Shown piece after piece: positions 8,051-15,923 of a stretch of 48,939 nucleotides of DNA. The translations under genes and the position numbers were made by a program. How positions within the stretch are numbered: position 1 is the stretch's first letter; the number at the start of each line of letters is the position of its first letter. A model generated the notes under the pieces. That model had not been told where the DNA came from. It saw only the letters and a list, made by a program, of their open reading frames with translations, and ran no database searches. The stretch comes from Nocardia kruczakiae NBRC 101016. Its GTDB lineage: Bacteria > Actinomycetota > Actinomycetes > Mycobacteriales > Mycobacteriaceae. The stretch covers positions 1 through 48,939 of the forward strand of contig NZ_BDBL01000053.1 in assembly GCF_001612965.1 (NCBI RefSeq). Direction: 5' to 3'.

Positions 8051-9145
8051 TCAACCCGCGCGATCTCGCGGGATCGCGTCCGGGTCGCGCAGTGAGCTGT
8101 TCCCCGCCGACCAGCTGTCGAGCATGTGCCGGTCGATGGCGTTCTCCAGCAAGGTCGTCGCCTGGATGCCGAAAACCATCGGTGCGATCAGCTCGGGCTC
8201 GCGGGTCGAGAGATCTCCGATGACGTCGCGGCGCATCACCTGTTCGTGCACCGCGTCGGCCTCGACATGTTCGGCGTAGAAGCGCACGCACGCCGGATGC
8301 GCGTCCAACCGCCGCAGCGTGTCGACCATCCGGCGCGAAGCGGGGGGCGAGCTGATCTCCACGCTCGCGAAATGGCCGACCAACTCGCCCCGGAACTGCC
8401 GGTGCAGGCCGAACAGCGACATCATGTTCACCAGCGCCAGCATCGGCGCGGGGACGGCGTCGAGGTAGTGCAGGTAGGTATCGTCGAGGCCGGCACCGGC
8501 CAGCAGATCGGCGAACAACTGCGCGTGGACGTTCTCACCGCGACCGGCGCCGAACTCGTCGTATTCGACCGCGACCAGCGCGGCCTTCGCCTGACCGCGC
8601 AGACGGGGGATCACCCACGCGTAGGGGTCGGCCTCCTTGTGGTGATAGATCGAGCGGTGCGCGAAGTATTCGCACACCTGCCACCACTGGCCCTGTTCGT
8701 GCAGGAAATGCCCGACGCCCGCGCCCTCGACCGGCTCGACGAGCAGATCGTCGAGTTCGCCGTCGAGGTCGTCGCCGCCGGGCACGTCGCGGCGCATCGC
8801 GGCCAGGAACCGGTCCTCGAGGTGGGCGCGCATCCGCAGCAACTTCGGGTCCCATTCCCACCGGGGGTCGACGGAATCGAAACCGCGGTAGTGCAATTCG
8901 TAGCACAGGTGCAACGCCAGCTGCAGGTCCTCACCGTACGGATCGGTGTTCGCGGTGTCGAAATCGACATGGCAGGCGGTGCCGCCGAGCAGGGCGCAGA
9001 TACCTGCGGAGAGTTCGCCGCGCGGCTGCGGTAACGGCGGCGCGCCGGTATTCGCCGTCACCGGCGCCGGGGTGGGCCGATGCCGGGACGCCGAGAGAGG
9101 GCGGTGGCCGGATGTTCGGCGCACGCCGGGGTGCGGAATCTCCAT
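8051..9145 (-). CDS. Iron-containing redox enzyme (haem-oxygenase-like fold)
   Basis: This 364-residue protein matches the iron-containing redox enzyme family (PF14518, haem-oxygenase-like diiron fold). It has helices with E/H metal-ligand candidates, including HFLHEQGQWWQ, EYFAHRSIYHHKE and the C-terminal FYAEHVEADAVHEQV. Members of this superfamily are non-haem diiron oxygenases or oxidases. The ATG at 9145 is assumed; no clear Shine-Dalgarno is seen and the first 45 residues are low-complexity, so the start could be further in. First gene of an operon with a HemK-like methyltransferase and a CDGSH protein, divergent from a flavodoxin-like reductase. Confidence 0.82.
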   Translation of the reverse strand: MEIPHPGVRRTSGHRPLSASRHRPTPAPVTANTGAPPLPQPRGELSAGICALLGGTACHVDFDTANTDPYGEDLQLALHLCYELHYRGFDSVDPRWEWDPKLLRMRAHLEDRFLAAMRRDVPGGDDLDGELDDLLVEPVEGAGVGHFLHEQGQWWQVCEYFAHRSIYHHKEADPYAWVIPRLRGQAKAALVAVEYDEFGAGRGENVHAQLFADLLAGAGLDDTYLHYLDAVPAPMLALVNMMSLFGLHRQFRGELVGHFASVEISSPPASRRMVDTLRRLDAHPACVRFYAEHVEADAVHEQVMRRDVIGDLSTREPELIAPMVFGIQATTLLENAIDRHMLDSWSAGNSSLRDPDAIPRDRAG

Positions 9146-9287
9146 AGGCGCCGCATACCCGGTGCCTGCAGCCTCAATCGGCGGTCCGCACCGGTTCGAT
9201 CGGCGGCGCCGGCCGGCCAGGTTCGACCGCGGATCGGCGGGTATGCGCGAATCAGAGCATCCTGTCGCCCGTCGAAAGGAGCACACT

Positions 9288-9935
9288 GTGAACGACCCGA
9301 CCGGTTCCCGAGCTCCCGGGGACGACCTCACCGCCATCGCGATCAGTTGCACGTTGAAGAAGTCACCGGATCGATCGAGCAGCGAGCTGATCGCCGAGCA
9401 GGTCCTGCGCGAACTGTCGAACCACGGCGTCACCGGCAAGACCGTGCGTGCCGTCGACCTCGACATCCGCCCCGGTATCACCGCGGACGAAGGCGACGGC
9501 GATCAGTGGCCACAGCTGCGCGAGCAGATCAGCACCGCCGATATCGTGCTGATCGCCACGCCCACCTGGCTGGGCCATATGTCCTCGGTCGCTCAGCGCG
9601 TACTGGAACGCCTCGACGCCGAACTCTCGGTCACCGACGACGAGAACCGGCCCGCCATGGTGGGCAAGGTGGGCATCGCCGCCGTGGTCGGCAACGAGGA
9701 CGGCGCACACAAGATCTGCGCCGATACGTTCCAGGCGCTCAACGACATCGGCTTCACCGTGCCGGCCCAGGGCTGCACGTACTGGAACGGCGAGGCGATG
9801 AGCGGCGTCGACTATCTGGACCTGGACAACACTCCCGAGGCCGTCGCGACGACCACCGCGGCCATGGCGCGCAATGCCGCGCATCTGGCGCGGACCCTGA
9901 AGGCGGCGCCCTACCCGGCCTACCCGTCGTCGTAG
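9288..9935 (+). CDS. Flavodoxin-like NAD(P)H-dependent FMN reductase family protein
   Basis: This 215-residue protein has a flavodoxin-like fold. The N-terminal strand and phosphate loop are AIAISCTLKKSPDRSSS, and the flavin-contacting loop is IATPTWLGHMSSVAQRVLERLD, typical of NADPH-dependent FMN reductase/WrbA relatives. The GTG at 9288 has GAAAGGAG just upstream. Upstream in-frame sequence is antisense to the divergent redox-enzyme gene and is excluded. First of five plus-strand genes leading to UdgX. Likely a soluble flavin oxidoreductase; the partner is unknown. Confidence 0.85.
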   Translation: MNDPTGSRAPGDDLTAIAISCTLKKSPDRSSSELIAEQVLRELSNHGVTGKTVRAVDLDIRPGITADEGDGDQWPQLREQISTADIVLIATPTWLGHMSSVAQRVLERLDAELSVTDDENRPAMVGKVGIAAVVGNEDGAHKICADTFQALNDIGFTVPAQGCTYWNGEAMSGVDYLDLDNTPEAVATTTAAMARNAAHLARTLKAAPYPAYPSS

Positions 9936-9982
9936 CGCGGCGGCCACCGCGCGGCCGATCATCATCCGTTCGAGGAGTCGAT

Positions 9983-10399
9983 ATGTACACCGACAACGCC
10001 GGACCGCGACTGGGTGCCGGCGAGCCTCCGATTCCGGAACCGGTTCCGCCGCAGCCGGTTCCGGATCCCACGCCCGAGCATCCGATTCCGGCCCCGGACC
10101 CGGATCCGCGCCCGCCGATTCCGGAACCCGATCCCGTGCCGGGCCGCCCGCCCGAACCGGGCCGGCCGATTCCGGGGCCCAGCCCCGACCCCGTTCCCGG
10201 TCATCCGCCGCCCGATCCCGGTCGGCCGGTCCCGCCGGAACCGATCCCCGAGCCGCCTCCGGATCCCGGGCGGCCCATCCCCGGGCCCGCGCCCGATCCC
10301 GGCCCGGACGTACCCGGCCGCGACCCGCGGCCCCCGGTTCCGCAGGCCGGTGTTTCGCCCGCTGCCGGCCGGGCACCCGCCGGACATGACATCCGATGA
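9983..10399 (+). CDS. Proline-rich repeat protein
   Basis: This 138-residue low-complexity protein is built of PIPEP, PxPDP and PGRPIPGP units, so nearly every second or third residue is proline, with Asp, Glu, Gly and Arg between. GAGGAG lies five bases before the ATG, a convincing ribosome binding site. No signal peptide or membrane segment is visible. Its end overlaps the next gene by 14 bases. The repeated codons make a GATTCCGG/CCGGAACC-rich DNA pattern. It is likely an extended, disordered (polyproline-II) protein; function unknown. The ribosome site and coupling argue for a real gene. Confidence 0.65.
   Translation: MYTDNAGPRLGAGEPPIPEPVPPQPVPDPTPEHPIPAPDPDPRPPIPEPDPVPGRPPEPGRPIPGPSPDPVPGHPPPDPGRPVPPEPIPEPPPDPGRPIPGPAPDPGPDVPGRDPRPPVPQAGVSPAAGRAPAGHDIR
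10030..10330 (+). repeat. Degenerate proline-coding repeat tract
   Basis: Within the proline-rich gene, motifs of the type CCGATTCCGGAACCG and CCCGATCCCGG recur at roughly 12-30 base intervals. They encode PIPEP and PDPG blocks. The tract is imperfect rather than a clean tandem array. Confidence 0.55.
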
Positions 10400-10649
10400 G
10401 CAGACCCCTGGAACGCATCCGCAGGTCACCGCCGAGGATCTGCGGATGCTGCTGGACGCGGGCAGCCCCGGTACCCGCCTGGTGTTGTCGGAGGGCCGGG
10501 TAAGGCTGGCCACCGACAGCGGCGAGGACGGACTGGAGCTGATCCGGCGTCCCGAACTGGCCGACCGCATCGGCGACCACCCCGATCAGCACGAACTGGC
10601 CGAACAGGCCGAACTACTCAACACGCTGATTCGCCTGCAGGGCGCCTGA
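10386..10649 (+). CDS. Small acidic hypothetical protein
   Basis: This 87-residue protein of no recognised family contains TAEDLRMLLDAGSPGTRLVLSEGRVRL followed by a helical C-terminus, HELAEQAELLNTLIRL. It overlaps the proline-rich gene by 14 bases in another frame and ends 28 bases before the DJ-1/PfpI gene. Codon use is like its neighbours. No membrane segment or metal motif is seen. The overlap and spacing suggest an operon member; a role as a partner of the proline-rich protein is speculation. Confidence 0.6.
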   Translation: MTSDEQTPGTHPQVTAEDLRMLLDAGSPGTRLVLSEGRVRLATDSGEDGLELIRRPELADRIGDHPDQHELAEQAELLNTLIRLQGA

Positions 10650-10677
10650 ACGCCCGCGAGCCCGAGAAGGAGACGAG

Positions 10678-11235
10678 ATGAGCCGACCCGACCGAGAGCC
10701 CGCCGTCCTGGTGGTGACCTCGCAGACCGGTGTGGAACGCGACGAGCTGCTGGAACCACTGAAGCAGTTGCGCGACAACGGTATTCGCGTCACCCATGCT
10801 GCCCCGTCCACCGATGCGGTGCAGACCTTCGTCCACGACACCGAGGCCGACACCACCGTCGACCCCGATACCGATCTGGCCTCGGTGTCGGTGAGCGATT
10901 TCGACGCGCTGGTGGTGCCCGGCGGCACCGTCAACGCCGACAAGTTGCGCACCACGAAGGAGGCCGTCGACCTGGCGCGCGGATTCGCCGACGCCGGAAA
11001 GACGATCGCCGCGATCTGCCACGGCCCCTGGCTGCTGGTAGAGGCCGACTTGGTCCGCGGCAAGACCATGACCTCGTATCCGTCGCTGCAGACCGATGTG
11101 CGCAACGCGGGCGCGCAGTGGGTCGACGAGCAGGTGGTCCGGACGCAGGACGGCTGGACGCTGATCACCTCCCGCAATCCGCGCGATCTGGACGCGTTCT
11201 GTTCGGCGATCGAGACCGAAGTGGGCGCGAAGTGA
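10678..11235 (+). CDS. DJ-1/PfpI-family protein
   Basis: This 185-residue protein of the class I glutamine-amidotransferase-like DJ-1/PfpI superfamily has the nucleophile elbow IAAICHGPWLL with Cys-His, and the strand DALVVPGGTVNADKL before it. The C-terminal segment WTLITSRNPRDLDAFC is typical of PfpI/YhbO stress proteins. Family members are proposed deglycases, glyoxalases or chaperones in oxidative and carbonyl stress. An AGAAGGAG lies directly upstream of the ATG. It sits in the five-gene run ending in UdgX, which strengthens a stress-response reading. Confidence 0.9.
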   Translation: MSRPDREPAVLVVTSQTGVERDELLEPLKQLRDNGIRVTHAAPSTDAVQTFVHDTEADTTVDPDTDLASVSVSDFDALVVPGGTVNADKLRTTKEAVDLARGFADAGKTIAAICHGPWLLVEADLVRGKTMTSYPSLQTDVRNAGAQWVDEQVVRTQDGWTLITSRNPRDLDAFCSAIETEVGAK

Positions 11236-11259
11236 CGAGAGGACGGTGAAGGCGCGGTC

Positions 11260-11871
11260 ATGGTGAAGGCTCCGGGCGCAGCGGAATTCGTGCCGGACAC
11301 CACCGATCTCGAGCGACTGCGCGAGGCCGCCTGCGGATGTCACGGCTGCGATCTGTACAAGCATGCGAACCGGACCGTCTTCGGGGAGGGCCCGCCGCAC
11401 GCTCCGATGGTGATGATCGGCGAGCAACCCGGCGACCGCGAGGATCTGGCCGGACATCCGTTCGTCGGCCCCGCCGGAGCGCTGCTGAACCGCGCCCTCG
11501 CCGATGCCGGAATCGACCGCGACGCCGTCTATCTCACCAACGCGGTGAAACATTTCAAATTCACCGAGCGCGGTAAGCGCCGCATCCATCAGAAACCCGG
11601 GCGCACCGAGATCGTCGCGTGTACGCCCTGGCTGACCGCCGAACTCGACGCGATCCGTCCACAGCTGGTGGTCTGCCTGGGTGCGGTGGCGGCGCAGGCC
11701 GTCTTCGGCCCCGAGTTCCGGATCACCCGCGACCGCGGGCGGCTGATCCCGCACGACGATCTCCGGGCGCTGGCCACCATCCATCCGGCCGCCGCGCTAC
11801 GCGCTCCCGATCGTGCCGAGGCCTACGACGGTCTGGTCGCCGACCTCACCGAGGCGGCCACCGCACTGTGA
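11260..11871 (+). CDS. udgX: UdgX-type uracil-DNA glycosylase/crosslinking protein
   Basis: This 203-residue protein of the uracil-DNA glycosylase superfamily shows the family-4-like motif GEQPGDREDLAGHPFVGPAG and the N-terminal C-x2-C cluster ligands (CGCHGCDLY). The UdgX-specific loop GKRRIHQKP supplies the histidine that, in Mycobacterium smegmatis UdgX, becomes covalently joined to the abasic sugar after uracil removal. The C-terminal ATIHPAAAL motif is also present. It follows the DJ-1 gene by 24 bases and ends at a strong terminator. It should bind uracil in DNA and seal the site until repair, so the operon may respond to base damage. Confidence 0.93.
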   Translation: MVKAPGAAEFVPDTTDLERLREAACGCHGCDLYKHANRTVFGEGPPHAPMVMIGEQPGDREDLAGHPFVGPAGALLNRALADAGIDRDAVYLTNAVKHFKFTERGKRRIHQKPGRTEIVACTPWLTAELDAIRPQLVVCLGAVAAQAVFGPEFRITRDRGRLIPHDDLRALATIHPAAALRAPDRAEAYDGLVADLTEAATAL

Positions 11872-11877
11872 CACGAG

Positions 11878-11909
11878 ACGGCCGCCGCCGGTTGCCCGGC
11901 GGCGGCCGT
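11878..11909. terminator. Strong bidirectional terminator
   Basis: ACGGCCGCCGCCGG pairs perfectly with CCGGCGGCGGCCGT, a 14-bp stem with loop TTGC. It starts seven bases after the udgX stop and lies between udgX and the convergent acyl-CoA dehydrogenase gene, so it probably stops both. Confidence 0.85.
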
Positions 11910-11938
11910 TGCTGCTGGAGTGGAGCAGTCGGAGTGCG

Positions 11939-13084
11939 TCAGCTCAGCTTCAAGGAGCGGCCGATGATCTCCTTCATGATCTCCGTGGTGCCGCCGTAGA
12001 TGGTCTGCACGCGTGCGTCCATGTACGCCTTGGCGATCGGGTATTCGCGCATGTAGCCGTAACCACCGTGCAACTGAAGGCATTTGGTGATGAGGTCGAG
12101 CTGTTCCTCGGTGCTCCACCACTTGGCCATCGCGGCATCCTCGGCCGAGAGGGTGCCGGCGTTGAGGGCCTCGATGAAGCGGTCGACCAGCACGCGCACC
12201 GCGGTGGTCTTGGTGGCCAGCTCAGCCAGGACGAACCGCGTGTTCTGCTGGGCGCCGATCGGTTTGCCGAAGGCCTTGCGGTCGCGCACGTACTGGATGG
12301 TGGTCTCCAGGCAGCCTTCCATCGCGGCGGCGGCCATCACGGCGATCGACATCCGCTCCTGCGGCAGGTTCTGCATCAGGTGGATGAAGCCCATGCCCTC
12401 GGTGCCGAGCAGGTTCTTGGCGGGAACCCGCACGTCGGTGAAGCTGAGCTCCGCGGTGTCCTGCGCCTTGAGCCCGATCTTGTCCAGGTTGCGGCCGCGC
12501 TCGAAGCCGGGCATGCCGCGCTCGACGACGAGCAGCGAGAAGCCCATCGCCCCCTTCTCGGGATCGGTCTGCGCGACCACGATCACGATGTCGGAGTTGA
12601 TGCCGTTGGTGATGAAAGTCTTGGCGCCGTTGAGGACCCAGTCGTCGCCGTCGCGGACCGCGCGGGTCTTGATGCCCTGCAGATCCGAACCGGTGCCCGG
12701 CTCGGTCATGGCGATGGCGGTGATGATCTCACCGGAACAGAACCCGGGCAGCCAGCGCTGCTTCTGCTCGTCGTTGGCCAGCTCCAGCAGATACGGCGCG
12801 ATCACGTCGTTGTGCAGCGAGAAGCCCAGCCCCGAGTACTGGCCCTTGGTGGTCTCCTCGGTGATCACCGCGTTGTAGCGGAAATCCTTGACCCCGCCGC
12901 CGCCGAACTCCTCGGGCACCGCCATGCCGAGGAACCCCTGCTTACCGGCCTCCAGCCACAGCTGCCGATCCACGACCCCGGACTGCTCCCACTCGGCATG
13001 GTGCGGCGCGACATGCTGATCCAGAAATTTACGGTAGGACTCCCGGAACAGATCGTGTTCGGGTTCGAAAAGGGTGCGCTCCAC
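11939..13084 (-). CDS. fadE20: Acyl-CoA dehydrogenase, FadE20-like
   Basis: This 381-residue flavoprotein carries all acyl-CoA dehydrogenase landmarks: the FAD-binding AMTEPGTGSDLQG and FITNGINSD segments, the helical RKAFGKPIG, and the C-terminal LQLHGGYGYMREYP and YGGTTEIMKEIIGR. The usual MCAD-type Glu is Gly in IYGGT. The likely base is the Glu of NLPQER, as in long-chain and isovaleryl enzymes. The GTG start has AGGAGG five bases upstream. Sequence and position near hflX match M. tuberculosis Rv2724c. It catalyses the first step of acyl-CoA beta-oxidation; chain length unknown. Confidence 0.93.
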   Translation of the reverse strand: MERTLFEPEHDLFRESYRKFLDQHVAPHHAEWEQSGVVDRQLWLEAGKQGFLGMAVPEEFGGGGVKDFRYNAVITEETTKGQYSGLGFSLHNDVIAPYLLELANDEQKQRWLPGFCSGEIITAIAMTEPGTGSDLQGIKTRAVRDGDDWVLNGAKTFITNGINSDIVIVVAQTDPEKGAMGFSLLVVERGMPGFERGRNLDKIGLKAQDTAELSFTDVRVPAKNLLGTEGMGFIHLMQNLPQERMSIAVMAAAAMEGCLETTIQYVRDRKAFGKPIGAQQNTRFVLAELATKTTAVRVLVDRFIEALNAGTLSAEDAAMAKWWSTEEQLDLITKCLQLHGGYGYMREYPIAKAYMDARVQTIYGGTTEIMKEIIGRSLKLS

Positions 13085-13235
13085 GCCAACCTCCTAGTGA
13101 CCACATCGGCAATCGCCTGCCCCCTACGGTACCCGGAAGGGGAATCGCGGTTCACTTCAGATCCGAAAAAAGTCGCTTACCTGTGCGAAAAGCTTCGGAG
13201 GGTGGTCTCTGCGCACCCTGAACGCGGGTAAACCT

Positions 13236-14150
13236 CTAGAGCCCCACGGCACCGCGTACCCGGCCCCAGAGCGTGCGGCCGCGGTCACGGTCGCGCTCGG
13301 CCAGCAGGGCGGTGATCTCCTCCTCCAGCGCCTTGTGCACCACCTGCTGCAATTCCTCGGCGGCGGCGTCCAGATCGGTGGCGTCCTGCCACGGCGTGGT
13401 CTCGATGGGCGTACCGATCGAGTAGTAGAACCGTTCGGGCCGCGGCACGACGGTGGGGCCGATGCCGCGCATGAGCGGCGGGGTGAGGTTGGCGCGGATG
13501 CCGAGCGCCTCGACGGTCCAGCGCAGCGGGCTCATCACCGGATGGTCGCCGTCGAAGACCACGTCGAACACATCGTCGGCGCCGATCATCGCGGTCGGCA
13601 GGATCGGCGCGCCGGCCTCGATCGCCATCCGCGCGAAGCCGGTGCGCCCCTCCCACTTCAGGTGGTACTTCTCGCCCTTGCGGCGCATCGCCTCGCGGCC
13701 ACCGCCCGGAAAGACGATGACCGCCTCACCGTTGTCGAGCAGGGTGCGGCAGTTGTCGCGCGAGCCGCGCACGCTGCCGATCCGGTGCACGAGTTCGCGC
13801 ACCGGCGGTACCCGCATCAGCACGTTCTCCGCCAGGCCGCGCACCACCCGGCCGGTGCGGTGGTAGATCTCGTGCACCAGCAGCGGCGCGTCCACACCGC
13901 CGAGCAGCGTGTGGTTGCCGACGAGCATGACCGGACCCGTCTCGGGAATGTTGTCCAAGCCGTGAAAGACCGGACTGTTCCACAGCCGCACCGGCGTCGA
14001 CAACGCGTCGAAAATCCGAAGATCGATGGCGGGCACCGTCATTCGCAACGGCGCGCCGTCACTGAGCTGCCGTACGGACTCCGCCGGCGAGCGCTCGGCG
14101 ACGGAGTCGTCGGGCATGACATCGACAGGCGTGGACTCGGTCCCGGACAT
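13236..14150 (-). CDS. PlsC-like lysophospholipid acyltransferase family protein
   Basis: This 304-residue protein has an acyltransferase domain. VMLVGNHTLLGGVDAPL is the catalytic block, VIVFPGGGREAMRRKGEKY the glycerophosphate-binding block, and FARMAIEAGAPILPTAMIG the third. The catalytic His80 and Asp87 are separated by six residues instead of the canonical four, as in some TMEM68/DGAT-like relatives. The ATG at 14150 has GGGAGG six bases upstream. It probably acylates a lipid acceptor at the inner membrane. It lies between fadE20 and hflX and has no obvious operon partner. Confidence 0.85.
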   Translation of the reverse strand: MSGTESTPVDVMPDDSVAERSPAESVRQLSDGAPLRMTVPAIDLRIFDALSTPVRLWNSPVFHGLDNIPETGPVMLVGNHTLLGGVDAPLLVHEIYHRTGRVVRGLAENVLMRVPPVRELVHRIGSVRGSRDNCRTLLDNGEAVIVFPGGGREAMRRKGEKYHLKWEGRTGFARMAIEAGAPILPTAMIGADDVFDVVFDGDHPVMSPLRWTVEALGIRANLTPPLMRGIGPTVVPRPERFYYSIGTPIETTPWQDATDLDAAAEELQQVVHKALEEEITALLAERDRDRGRTLWGRVRGAVGL

Positions 14151-14227
14151 TTGCACCCTCCCTGCAGCCGTTCGGTGAAAGACGCGATTCTACCGAAAAC
14201 GACTGTGGCACACAGACTACGAAAGCT

Positions 14228-15829
14228 TCAGTGCGGAGGCCCCGCTGCTTCCGCACTGCCGATGGTGCCCGCGTGCGCATACTGCGACAGGGTCGGCGCG
14301 AGCGCCCGGGGAACCCGGGCCCGCACCCGCGTACCACCCTCCTCGTGCGAGGAGCTGATGATGCGGCCGTCGGAGTGGATGCGCGCGAGCAGATCACCAC
14401 GAGTGTACGGGAGCAGCACACTCACCTCGACATCGAGCCCGCCGAGGATCTCGCCCAGCCGTTCGCGCAACTGGTCGATTCCGCGTCCGGTGCGGGCCGA
14501 GACGAACACCGCCCCGGGCAACTGGGCCCGCAGATGCGCCAGCTGCGTCGCGTCCAGCGCGTCGATCTTGTTCACCACCAGCAACTCCGGCGGCCCGGAT
14601 CCCTCGCCCTGCTCACGCAGCACATCGGTGATCACCTCACGCACGGCCTTGATCTGCTGATCGGGCAGCGCGTCGGAACCGTCGACCACGTGCAGCAGCA
14701 GATCGGCGCCGGTGACCTCCTCGAGTGTGGAGCGGAACGCCTCCACCAGCTGAGTCGGCAGATGCCGGACGAATCCGACGGTGTCGGTGAAGACGACCTC
14801 GCGGCCGTCGTCGAGCGCCGCCCGCCGGGTGGTGGGATCCAAGGTGGCGAACAGGGCGTCCTGCACCAGGATGCCCGCACCGGTCAGGGCGTTCATCAGG
14901 CTGGATTTTCCGGCGTTGGTGTAGCCGACGATCGCGACCGCCGGAATGCCGCTGGAGGTGCGCCGCGACCGTTTGGTGTCGCGTGCGGTCTTCATCTCCT
15001 TGATCTCGCGGCGCAGTTTGGCCATGCGCTCGCGGATCCGGCGGCGATCGGTTTCGATCTTGGTCTCACCGGGGCCACGGGTACCCACACCACCGCCCGC
15101 ACCACCGGCCCGGCCACCGGCCTGCCGCGACATCGACTCACCCCAGCCGCGCAGTCGCGGCAGCATGTACTCCATCTGTGCCAGCGACACCTGCGCCTTG
15201 CCCTCGCGGGAGGTGGCGTGCTGGGCGAAGATGTCGAGAATCAGCGCGGTGCGGTCGATGACCTTCACCTTGACGACCTTCTCCAACGCGTTCAGCTGCG
15301 CGGGGGTCAGCTCACCGTCGCAGATCACCGTATCCGCGCCGGTCTCGAGCACCACCGAGCGCAGTTCGTCGGCCTTACCCGAGCCGATGTAGGTGGCCGG
15401 ATCGGGCTTGTCGCGGCGCTGGATCAGCGCGTCGAGCACCTGGGAGCCGGCGGTTTCGGCGAGCGCGGCCAGTTCGGCCATGCTGGCGTCGGCCTGCGCG
15501 GCGCTGCCCTCGGTCCAGACGCCGACCAGCACGACCCGCTCGAGTCGCAGCTGCCGGTACTCGACCTCGGTGATGTCGGTGAGCTCGGTCGAGAGCCCGG
15601 CGACACGACGCAACGCGCTGCGTTCGTCGAGTTGCAGCTCACCGACCGTGGGCTCGGTCGCCCAGCCGTTGCCGGAATAACCGCCGCCCTCGGTTTCGTC
15701 GGCGTCGTAATCGGTCACGCCGGTATCGGCGTCGTCATCGCCGATGCTGTAGTCCTGGTCCGCGTAGCCGTCCGTGTCCGAGTCGAGTTGCTCGAGCGGG
15801 GTGAACTCGTACGTTTGTGATTTCCTCAT
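14228..15829 (-). CDS. hflX: Ribosome-associated GTPase HflX
   Basis: This 533-residue GTPase has the HflX N-terminal domain (LETGADTVICDGELTPAQL) and the glycine-rich linker GGRAGGAGGGVGTRGPGETKIE. The G domain has Walker A GYTNAGKSSL, switch DTVGFV and NKID. HflX splits or rescues stalled 70S ribosomes under heat and antibiotic stress in other bacteria. The N-terminus has an acidic Asp/Tyr/Gly-rich extension of about 70 residues. The ATG at 15829 has GGAGG three bases upstream, which is tight; other starts are possible. Position next to dapF matches mycobacteria. Confidence 0.95.
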   Translation of the reverse strand: MRKSQTYEFTPLEQLDSDTDGYADQDYSIGDDDADTGVTDYDADETEGGGYSGNGWATEPTVGELQLDERSALRRVAGLSTELTDITEVEYRQLRLERVVLVGVWTEGSAAQADASMAELAALAETAGSQVLDALIQRRDKPDPATYIGSGKADELRSVVLETGADTVICDGELTPAQLNALEKVVKVKVIDRTALILDIFAQHATSREGKAQVSLAQMEYMLPRLRGWGESMSRQAGGRAGGAGGGVGTRGPGETKIETDRRRIRERMAKLRREIKEMKTARDTKRSRRTSSGIPAVAIVGYTNAGKSSLMNALTGAGILVQDALFATLDPTTRRAALDDGREVVFTDTVGFVRHLPTQLVEAFRSTLEEVTGADLLLHVVDGSDALPDQQIKAVREVITDVLREQGEGSGPPELLVVNKIDALDATQLAHLRAQLPGAVFVSARTGRGIDQLRERLGEILGGLDVEVSVLLPYTRGDLLARIHSDGRIISSSHEEGGTRVRARVPRALAPTLSQYAHAGTIGSAEAAGPPH

Positions 15830-15923
15830 ACACCTCCATGGTCCCACGCCACAACCACCCGGCGCACTCGGATATTTCCGGCCCCCGCCGGGAACGGCCC
15901 GGTACGGCGCAGTTCACCCGGAT

